Assembly: GCA_963205465.1 (NCBI GenBank)
Contig: CAUJKG010000182.1
Span: forward strand, 1-11,141
Direction: 5' to 3'
DNA from: Pseudomonadota bacterium
GTDB lineage: Bacteria; Pseudomonadota; Alphaproteobacteria; Rhizobiales; Xanthobacteraceae
Length of the DNA stretch: 11,141 nucleotides
Position 1 is the first letter of the stretch, and the number at the start of each line of letters is the position of its first letter. The notes under the pieces were generated by a model, which saw nothing but the letters and a program-made list of their open reading frames with translations, made no database searches and was not told the DNA's origin. A program made the translations under genes and the position numbers. Of this stretch, positions 5,275-11,141 are shown piece by piece.

Positions 5275-6240
5275 ATGGCTCGCAACAAGATTGCCCTGAT
5301 CGGCGCCGGTCAGATCGGCGGTACCCTTGCCCACCTCGCAGGTCTCAAGGAACTCGGCGATGTCGTTCTGTTCGACATTGCCGAAGGTGTTCCTCAAGGC
5401 AAAGCGCTCGACCTCGCGGAATCCTCGCCGGTCGACATGTTCGACGCCAAGCTCTCCGGCACGAACACTTATGAAGCGATCGAAGGCTCCGATGTCGTGA
5501 TCGTCACTGCCGGTGTCCCGCGCAAGCCCGGTATGAGCCGCGACGATCTTCTCGGTATCAATCTCAAGGTCATGGAGCAGGTCGGCGCCGGCATCAAGAA
5601 ATACGCCCCGAATGCCTTCGTCATCTGCATCACCAATCCGCTCGACGCGATGGTCTGGGCGCTGCAGAAGCATTGCGGGTTGCCAAAGAACATGGTGGTC
5701 GGCATGGCCGGGGTGCTCGATAGCGCCCGCTTCCGCTACTTCCTCGCCGATGAATTCAATGTCTCGGTCGAAGACGTCACCGCCTTTGTGCTTGGCGGTC
5801 ACGGCGACACCATGGTGCCGCTTGCGCGCTATTCGACGGTCGCCGGCATTCCGCTGCCCGATCTCGTGAAGATGGGCTGGACCACGCAGGAGCGTCTCGA
5901 CAAAATCATCCAGCGCACGCGCGACGGCGGCGCGGAGATCGTCAATCTTCTCAAGACGGGTTCTGCGTTCTATGCGCCGGCCGCTTCTGCGATCGCAATG
6001 GCGGAGAGCTATCTCAAGGACAAGAAGCGCGTGCTTCCGGTCGCGGCTCACCTCAACGGCGAATATGGTCTGAAGAACATCTATGTCGGCGTGCCGGTCG
6101 TTATCGGCGCCAAGGGTGTCGAGCGCGTGGTCGATATCGAAATGGACAAGACCGAGCGCGCCATGTTCGACAAGTCGGTCGATGCAGTGAAGGGTCTGGT
6201 CGAGGCTTGCATCAAGATCGCACCGGATCTCGGCAAGTAA
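5275..6240 (+). CDS. mdh: Malate dehydrogenase (NAD-dependent, LDH-like type)
   Basis: Mdh oxidises malate to oxaloacetate with NAD+ in the TCA cycle. The 321 residues fit the LDH-like, homotetrameric MDH group typical of alphaproteobacteria (near 320). The Rossmann motif GAGQIGG is at 10-16, and D34 at the end of the second strand (VVLFD) indicates NAD over NADP. Substrate arginines are in GVPRKPGMSRDDLL (R83 and R89) and R152. N121 is in ITNPLD. The catalytic pair is D149 (GVLDSARFR) and H176 (GGHGDTMVP). R83, in place of the Gln of lactate dehydrogenases, supports malate specificity. The start at 5275 has GAAGAG nine bases upstream. sucC follows after 28 bases, so joint transcription is likely. 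Confidence 0.97.
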   Translation: MARNKIALIGAGQIGGTLAHLAGLKELGDVVLFDIAEGVPQGKALDLAESSPVDMFDAKLSGTNTYEAIEGSDVVIVTAGVPRKPGMSRDDLLGINLKVMEQVGAGIKKYAPNAFVICITNPLDAMVWALQKHCGLPKNMVVGMAGVLDSARFRYFLADEFNVSVEDVTAFVLGGHGDTMVPLARYSTVAGIPLPDLVKMGWTTQERLDKIIQRTRDGGAEIVNLLKTGSAFYAPAASAIAMAESYLKDKKRVLPVAAHLNGEYGLKNIYVGVPVVIGAKGVERVVDIEMDKTERAMFDKSVDAVKGLVEACIKIAPDLGK

Positions 6241-6268
6241 GAAACGGAATCGGGGGCAGGAACGCGCG

Positions 6269-7438
6269 ATGAATATTCACGAGTATCAAGGCAAGGCGGT
6301 TCTTCGCGAGTTCGGCGTGGCCGTCGCGAACGGCATTCCGGCGCTGTCCGTCGAAGAAGCGGTCGCGGCGGCAAAGAAGCTCGGCGGGCCGGTCTGGGTC
6401 GTAAAGGCCCAGATCCACGCCGGCGGTCGCGGCAAAGCCGGCGGCGTCAAGGTCGTCAAGTCGGTCGAGGACGTCGAGAAGGAGGCGAAGCGTCTGCTCG
6501 GCTCCACGCTCGTCACGCATCAGACCGGCCCGGCCGGCAAGGAAGTAAACCGCCTCTACGTCGAGGAAGGTTCGGCGATCGCGAAGGAATTCTATCTTTC
6601 AATGCTGGTCGATCGCGAGACCTCTCGGATCGCTTTCGTGGTTTCCACCGAAGGCGGCATGAACATCGAAGAAGTCGCGCACGATACGCCAGAGAAGATC
6701 ATCACCTTCTCGGTCGATCCGGCGACCGGAATCATGCCGCATCATGGCCGGCGTGTTGCGCAGGCGCTGAATCTCGAAGGCGATCTGGCCAAACAGGCCG
6801 AGAAGATGGTGGCGCAGCTTTATGCCGCCTTCACCGGCAAGGATATGAGCCTTCTCGAAATCAATCCGCTGGTCGTCACCAAGGACAATCAGTTGATCTG
6901 TCTCGACGCCAAGGTCGGCTTCGACTCCAACGCGCTCTACCGTCATCCGGATATCGTGGCGCTGCGCGATCTCACGGAAGAGGATCCGAAAGAAATCGAG
7001 GCGTCGAAATACGATCTCTCCTACATCGCGCTGGAAGGCACGATCGGTTGCATGGTGAACGGCGCAGGTCTCGCCATGGCGACGATGGATATCATCAAGC
7101 TCTATGGCGAAGCGCCGGCGAACTTCCTTGATGTCGGCGGCGGCGCGACCACTGAAAAGGTGACCGCTGCATTCAAGATCATCACCGCCGATCCGAACGT
7201 CAAAGGCATTCTGGTCAATATCTTTGGCGGCATCATGAAGTGCGACGTGATCGCGAATGGCGTCGTCACGGCGGTGAAGGAAGTCGGCCTAAAGGTGCCG
7301 CTCGTGGTTCGCCTGGAAGGCACCAATGTCGAGCAGGGCAAGAAGATCATCAACGAGTCGGGATTGAACGTCGTCTCCGCCGACGATCTCGACGACGCCG
7401 CACAGAAAATTGTGAAGGCGCTGCGGGGGGGCAAGTAA
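6269..7438 (+). CDS. sucC: Succinyl-CoA synthetase beta subunit (ADP/GDP-forming)
   Basis: SucC is the ATP-grasp beta subunit of succinyl-CoA synthetase. With SucD it turns succinyl-CoA plus ADP (or GDP) and phosphate into succinate, CoA and NTP. The length of 389 residues is standard. The N-terminus MNIHEYQGKAVLREFGV is the family signature. The nucleotide site includes K46 and the GGRGKAGG loop (52-59). The Mg2+ ligands N199 (LLEINPL) and D213 (LDAKVGFDSN) are conserved. The C-terminal CoA-ligase half has GCMVNGAGLAMATMD, FLDVGGGA, VNIFGGIMKCD and VVRLEGTN. The start has AGGAA at 6258-6262, six bases upstream. The gene ends in a run of seven G (7425-7431) just before its TAA, and sucD begins one base after the stop. 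Nucleotide preference (ATP or GTP) cannot be judged safely. Confidence 0.97.
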   Translation: MNIHEYQGKAVLREFGVAVANGIPALSVEEAVAAAKKLGGPVWVVKAQIHAGGRGKAGGVKVVKSVEDVEKEAKRLLGSTLVTHQTGPAGKEVNRLYVEEGSAIAKEFYLSMLVDRETSRIAFVVSTEGGMNIEEVAHDTPEKIITFSVDPATGIMPHHGRRVAQALNLEGDLAKQAEKMVAQLYAAFTGKDMSLLEINPLVVTKDNQLICLDAKVGFDSNALYRHPDIVALRDLTEEDPKEIEASKYDLSYIALEGTIGCMVNGAGLAMATMDIIKLYGEAPANFLDVGGGATTEKVTAAFKIITADPNVKGILVNIFGGIMKCDVIANGVVTAVKEVGLKVPLVVRLEGTNVEQGKKIINESGLNVVSADDLDDAAQKIVKALRGGK

Positions 7439-7439
7439 G

Positions 7440-8324
7440 ATGTCGATCCTGGTCAACAAGAATACCAAGGTCATCACCCAGGGCATGACCGGCAAGACCG
7501 GCTCGTTCCATACCGAGCAGGCGATCGCTTATGGCACCAAGATGGTTGGCGGCGTTGCGCCCGGCAAAGGCGGCACGACGCATCTCGGCCTGCCCGTCTT
7601 CAATTCGGTGCGCGAAGCCAAGGAAGCAACCGGTGCAGACGCAAGCGTAATCTACGTGCCGCCAGCAGGCTGCGCCGACGCGATCTGCGAAGCGATCGAC
7701 GCGGAAATTCCGCTGATCGTGACCATCACCGAAGGTGTGCCGGTGATCGATATGGTGAAGGTGAAACGCTCGCTTTCCGGCTCCAAATCGCGGCTGATTG
7801 GCCCGAACTGCCCTGGCGTCATCACGCCGGGCGAGTGCAAGATCGGCATCATGCCGGGCCACATTCACAAGCCCGGCAAGGTCGGGATCGTGTCGCGGTC
7901 GGGTACGCTTACCTATGAAGCGGTATTTCAGACCACTGCCGAAGGTCTGGGCCAGTCCTCCTGCGTCGGCATCGGCGGCGATCCGGTGAAGGGTACCGAG
8001 TTCATCGACGTATTGGAGATGTTCCTCGGCGATCCCGCGACCGAAGCCATCATCATGATCGGCGAAATCGGCGGTTCAGCCGAGGAAGACGCCGCTCAGT
8101 TCCTGAAGGACGAAGCAAAGCGGGGCCGCAAGAAGCCGATGGCGGGCTTTATTGCCGGCCGCACCGCGCCTCCGGGACGTCGCATGGGTCATGCCGGCGC
8201 GATCATTTCCGGCGGCAAGGGCGATGCCGAATCCAAAATCCAGGCGATGGAAGCCGCCGGTATCAAGGTGTCCCAGTCCCCGGCGCGTCTGGCTAAGACC
8301 TTGGTGGAAGTGCTGAAGGGCTAA
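7440..8324 (+). CDS. sucD: Succinyl-CoA synthetase alpha subunit
   Basis: SucD binds CoA and carries the phosphohistidine of succinyl-CoA synthetase. The length is 294 residues, as usual. The N-terminal CoA-binding Rossmann domain has TQGMTGKTGSFHTEQ (13-27) and GGVAPGKGG (37-45). GPNCPG is at 121-126. The power-helix glutamate is E209 in GEIGG, and the phosphorylated histidine is H251 in RRMGHAGAIISGG. All catalytic landmarks are intact. The ATG at 7440 lies one base after the sucC stop; the G-run at 7425-7431 sits eight bases upstream and may act as its ribosome site, so expression is probably coupled to sucC, giving equal subunit amounts. A terminator follows about 40 bases downstream. Confidence 0.97.
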   Translation: MSILVNKNTKVITQGMTGKTGSFHTEQAIAYGTKMVGGVAPGKGGTTHLGLPVFNSVREAKEATGADASVIYVPPAGCADAICEAIDAEIPLIVTITEGVPVIDMVKVKRSLSGSKSRLIGPNCPGVITPGECKIGIMPGHIHKPGKVGIVSRSGTLTYEAVFQTTAEGLGQSSCVGIGGDPVKGTEFIDVLEMFLGDPATEAIIMIGEIGGSAEEDAAQFLKDEAKRGRKKPMAGFIAGRTAPPGRRMGHAGAIISGGKGDAESKIQAMEAAGIKVSQSPARLAKTLVEVLKG

Positions 8325-8365
8325 GACCCCCGCGCTTTTTAGAAAACGCCTAGAAAACGGGCGGC

Positions 8366-8400
8366 GACCAAGCCGGATTTATCCGGCCTGGTCATTTTAT
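8366..8400 (+). terminator. Rho-independent terminator after sucD
   Basis: GACCA-A-GCCGGA (8366-8377) pairs with TCCGGC-C-TGGTC (8382-8393), giving 11 base pairs with one A-C mismatch and a TTTA loop. It is followed by ATTTTAT. It sits 42 bases after the sucD stop. This suggests that sucA needs its own promoter or depends on read-through. Confidence 0.75.
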
Positions 8401-8432
8401 GGTGCCGATCCTGCCTAAACCCGCGTTTTATG

Positions 8433-8480
8433 CTGCCGGTCCCGAAGGTCCCGAGACCGGCAGTATTCATTTTCGCATTC
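8433..8480 (+). terminator. Second stem-loop in the sucD-sucA spacer
   Basis: CTGCCGGTC (8433-8441) pairs perfectly with GACCGGCAG (8455-8463) over a 13-base loop, and is followed by TATTCATTTTCG. It could be a back-up terminator behind the first one or part of a small RNA. The T-run is broken, so the terminator role is only moderately supported. Confidence 0.5.
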
Positions 8481-8517
8481 CGGGCATGAATCATCGCATC
8501 CGGCCTACCTGAATATG

Positions 8518-8546
8518 TTGAGAAGCGAGCCATGCCCGACTAAAAG
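8518..8546 (+). promoter_or_regulatory. Candidate promoter of sucA
   Basis: TTGAGA (8518-8523) and TAAAAG (8541-8546) are separated by 17 bases, matching the sigma-70 pattern at 5/6 and 4/6 positions. The pair lies after both sucD-side hairpins and about 137 bases before the sucA start. It is the best pair I found in the spacer, but a chance match is possible. Confidence 0.3.
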
Positions 8547-8560
8547 GGCGCGGCACGGCG

Positions 8561-8594
8561 CGAGGTCCCGCTTGACCTCGTTTCCTCATATTTT
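8561..8594 (+). promoter_or_regulatory. Stem-loop in the sucA leader
   Basis: CGAGGTC (8561-8567) pairs with GACCTCG (8574-8580) over a CCGCTT loop, followed by TTTCCTCATATTTT. If the candidate promoter at 8518-8546 is used, this hairpin lies a few bases into the transcript. It could be a weak terminator or a leader control element. The rest of the leader, 8595-8682, shows nothing I recognise. Confidence 0.35.
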
Positions 8595-8682
8595 CGAAGT
8601 CTTATGTAGGCATGAAACGGTAGCGCAGACCCCGGTCGGGTAGATGCGCAAATGGCGGACGTTTGGTGCGTCCGGGATGAAA

Positions 8683-11141
8683 ATGGCACGTGAAGCAAGC
8701 AATCAAGGCTTTCTGAATTCCTCCTTTCTTTATGGCGGCAACGCCTCCTACATCGAAGATCTCTACGCGCGTTACGAGAAGAACCCGGCATCGGTCGATG
8801 CCGAATGGCGCGCGTTCTTCGAGCAGATGAAAGGCGATGACGCCGCTGCGATCGAGCAGAGCGCGAAGGGACCTTCGTGGAAACGGCCGGGATGGCCGCA
8901 GATTGCCAATGGCGATCTTGTCGCCGCCATGGATGGCAATTGGGCCGCGACGGAAATCGCGCTCGGCAACAAGCTTAAGGGCAAGGCGCAGGCCAAGGGC
9001 GTCGAACTTTCTACCGAGCAGGTGCAGCAGGCGACCCGCGATTCGGTCAAAGCGCTGATGATGATCCGCGCGTTCCGCATGCGCGGCCATCTGGAAGCCA
9101 AGCTCGACCCGCTCGGCCTCGAGCCGGAGACGCCGCATCCCGAACTCGATCCCGCATCCTACGGGTTCACCGAGGCTGATCTCGACCGCAAGATTTTCAT
9201 CGATCACGTGCTCGGTCTTGAGTTTGCGACGGTGCGCGAAATGGTGGCGATCCTGCGCCGCACCTATTGCGAGACCATCGGCATCGAATTCATGCACATC
9301 TCCGATCCCGAGGAGAAAGCCTGGCTGCAGGAACGCATCGAGGGGCCGGACAAGGAAATCACCTTCACGCGCGAAGGCAAGCGCGCGATTTTGAACAAGC
9401 TGGTCGAGGCAGAAGGCTTCGAGAAGTTCATCGACGTCAAATACACCGGCACCAAGCGCTTCGGCCTCGACGGCGGCGAAGCGATGATCCCGGCGCTCGA
9501 GCAGATCATCAAGCGCGGCGGTGCACTCGGCTGCAAGGAGATCGTGCTCGGCATGGCTCACCGCGGCCGTCTGAACGTGCTGAGCCAGGTCATGGCAAAG
9601 CCGCATCGCGCGATCTTCCATGAGTTCAAGGGCGGTTCCTCGACGCCGATGGAAGTCGAAGGCTCAGGCGACGTGAAGTATCACCTCGGCGCATCGTCGG
9701 ATCGCGAGTTCGACAATAATCAGGTTCATCTGTCGCTCACCGCGAACCCCTCGCATCTTGAAATCGTCGATCCGGTCGTGCTCGGCAAAACCCGCGCAAA
9801 GCAGGATCAGTTCGGCGACAAGCCGGAAGATCGCATTTCCGCAATGCCGTTGCTCATTCATGGTGACGCCGCCTTCGCGGGACAGGGCGTGGTTGCGGAG
9901 TGCTTCGGTCTTTCCGGCCTGAAGGGTCACCGCACCGGCGGCTCGCTGCACTTCATCATCAACAACCAGATCGGCTTCACGACGAACCCACGCTTCTCGC
10001 GTTCTTCGCCTTATCCGTCGGATGTCGCGAAGATGGTCGAAGCGCCGATCCTGCACGTCAACGGAGACGACCCGGAAGCGGTGGTGTTCTGCGCCAAGGT
10101 CGCGACCGAATTCCGGATGAAGTTCCACAAGCCGGTCGTGATCGACATGTTCTGCTATCGCCGCTTCGGTCACAACGAAGGCGACGAACCGGCGTTCACG
10201 CAGCCGTTGATGTACCAGAAGATCCGCGCGCATGCTTCGACCCTCGACATCTACGCGAAGAAGCTCGAGAGCGAAGGCGTGGTCGCTGCCGGTGAAGTCG
10301 ATGCGATGAAGGCCGAGTGGCGCGCGAAGCTGGAGGCCGAATTCGAGGCCGGACAGAGCTACAAGCCGAACAAGGCCGATTGGCTCGATGGCCGCTGGGC
10401 GGGCATGAAGGCGGCGAAGGAAATCGACGATCCGCGCCGCGGCGACACCGGAGTTGCCATCGATGTGCTGCAAGAGATCGGCAAGCAGATCACGTCGGTT
10501 CCCGAAGGTTTCCACGCGCACAAGACCATTCAGCGCTTCCTCGATAACCGAAGGAAGGCAATCGAAAGCGGGCAGGGAATCGACTGGGCGACCGCCGAGG
10601 CGCTCGCCTTCAGCACGCTTTTGCTCGAAGGCCATCGCGTGCGGCTGTCGGGGCAGGACGTCGAGCGTGGCACCTTCTCGCAACGCCATTCGGTGCTGAC
10701 CGATCAGGTCAACGAGGATCGCTATACGCCTTTCAATCACATCCGGGAGAAGCAGGCGCGCTACGAAGTCATCAACTCGATGCTTTCGGAAGAAGCGGTG
10801 CTCGGCTTCGAATATGGCTATTCGCTCGCCGAGCCGAATGCGCTGACGCTTTGGGAAGCGCAGTTCGGTGACTTCGCCAACGGCGCGCAGGTCGTGTTCG
10901 ACCAGTTCATCTGCTCGGGCGAACGCAAGTGGCTGCGCATGTCGGGCCTCGTCTGTCTCCTGCCGCATGGCTATGAAGGCCAGGGGCCGGAGCATTCATC
11001 CGCGCGTCTGGAGCGGTTCCTGCAACTCTGCGCCGAAGACAACATGCAGGTTGCGAACTGCACGACGCCGGCGAACTATTTCCACATTCTGCGCCGTCAG
11101 CTGAAGCGGGATATCCGCAAGCCGTTGATTTTGATGACACC
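8683..11141 (+). CDS. sucA: 2-oxoglutarate dehydrogenase E1 component, 3' end missing
   Basis: SucA (OdhA) is the thiamine diphosphate E1 of the 2-oxoglutarate dehydrogenase complex: it decarboxylates 2-oxoglutarate and passes the succinyl group to lipoyl-E2 (SucB). The frame is open to the right edge, giving 819 codons of an expected roughly 960-990. The N-terminal E1 helix is present (NSSFLYGGNASYIEDLYARY, which docks E2). Then come GMAHRGRLNVL (290-300), YHLGASSDREF, the TPP motif starting GDAAFAGQG (394-402) and ending at N427/N428 in IINNQIGFTTNP, and RRFGHNEGDEPAFTQP (H497). The start of the pyrimidine-binding domain follows with RLSGQDVERGTFSQRH near residue 655 and LPHGYEGQGPEHSSAR. 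The start at 8683 (MAREASNQGF) resembles relatives; ATGs at 8677 and 8644 are also in frame. No frameshift was seen. sucB would be expected beyond the edge. Confidence 0.96.
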   Translation, partial: MAREASNQGFLNSSFLYGGNASYIEDLYARYEKNPASVDAEWRAFFEQMKGDDAAAIEQSAKGPSWKRPGWPQIANGDLVAAMDGNWAATEIALGNKLKGKAQAKGVELSTEQVQQATRDSVKALMMIRAFRMRGHLEAKLDPLGLEPETPHPELDPASYGFTEADLDRKIFIDHVLGLEFATVREMVAILRRTYCETIGIEFMHISDPEEKAWLQERIEGPDKEITFTREGKRAILNKLVEAEGFEKFIDVKYTGTKRFGLDGGEAMIPALEQIIKRGGALGCKEIVLGMAHRGRLNVLSQVMAKPHRAIFHEFKGGSSTPMEVEGSGDVKYHLGASSDREFDNNQVHLSLTANPSHLEIVDPVVLGKTRAKQDQFGDKPEDRISAMPLLIHGDAAFAGQGVVAECFGLSGLKGHRTGGSLHFIINNQIGFTTNPRFSRSSPYPSDVAKMVEAPILHVNGDDPEAVVFCAKVATEFRMKFHKPVVIDMFCYRRFGHNEGDEPAFTQPLMYQKIRAHASTLDIYAKKLESEGVVAAGEVDAMKAEWRAKLEAEFEAGQSYKPNKADWLDGRWAGMKAAKEIDDPRRGDTGVAIDVLQEIGKQITSVPEGFHAHKTIQRFLDNRRKAIESGQGIDWATAEALAFSTLLLEGHRVRLSGQDVERGTFSQRHSVLTDQVNEDRYTPFNHIREKQARYEVINSMLSEEAVLGFEYGYSLAEPNALTLWEAQFGDFANGAQVVFDQFICSGERKWLRMSGLVCLLPHGYEGQGPEHSSARLERFLQLCAEDNMQVANCTTPANYFHILRRQLKRDIRKPLILMT

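Noticed and set aside
5179..6051. 290-residue open frame on the minus strand
   Set aside because: Antisense to mdh; the plus-strand protein has all catalytic residues, and this one shows no recognisable domain.
8571..8606. CTTGAC as a -35 box for sucA
   Set aside because: It is part of a hairpin stem, and no -10 sits at 16-18 bases: TATTTT is too close and CTTATG too far.
8602..9621. 339-residue open frame on the minus strand
   Set aside because: Antisense to the 5' part of sucA, with the composition of a shadow frame.
9664..10995. 443-residue open frame on the minus strand
   Set aside because: It lies wholly antisense to sucA, whose protein is recognisable throughout. The predicted protein is Arg/His/Asp-rich with no family pattern, as expected for a shadow frame in GC-rich DNA.
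1..11141. CRISPR array, tRNA, rRNA, transposase or prophage genes
   Set aside because: None was seen; there are no regularly spaced repeats, cloverleaf-like sequences or mobile-element proteins.

Overview
The window looks like a chromosomal stretch from an alphaproteobacterium, most likely of the Bradyrhizobium/Rhodopseudomonas/Afipia type in the Hyphomicrobiales. This is inferred from GC-rich coding sequence, the protein sequences, and the gene order mdh-sucC-sucD-sucA with zapE and an sdh gene next to it. No database search was possible.

Layout: (1) 1-1471, plus strand: the 3' end of a glycosyltransferase-like gene (family 25 suspected), an 82-residue unknown protein, and sdhB (succinate dehydrogenase iron-sulfur subunit). 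The three are chained by overlapping stop and start codons. (2) 1472-3317, minus strand: a small membrane protein ending exactly where sdhB ends, a tiny lysine-rich protein with a clear terminator, a roughly 480-base AT-richer stretch without a convincing gene, and a GNAT acetyltransferase. (3) 3572-5061, plus strand: zapE (AFG1-family ATPase) overlapping a secreted LprI-like protein. (4) 5275-8324, plus strand: mdh, sucC and sucD in a tight row. (5) 8325-8682: a non-coding leader with several hairpins, then sucA (2-oxoglutarate dehydrogenase E1), which runs off the right edge.

Functionally, SucA makes succinyl-CoA (with E2 and E3 outside the window), SucCD converts it to succinate with NTP formation, SdhB is part of the complex that oxidises succinate to fumarate, and Mdh oxidises malate to oxaloacetate. 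The window is thus the core of the lower TCA cycle. The minus-strand block at 1472-3317 interrupts this plus-strand series and holds most of the unexplained material. Its main oddity is a cluster of GANTC (CcrM-type methylation) sites, one DnaA-box-like 9-mer and nested inverted repeats at about 2410-2635. No CRISPR array, tRNA, rRNA or insertion sequence was seen.
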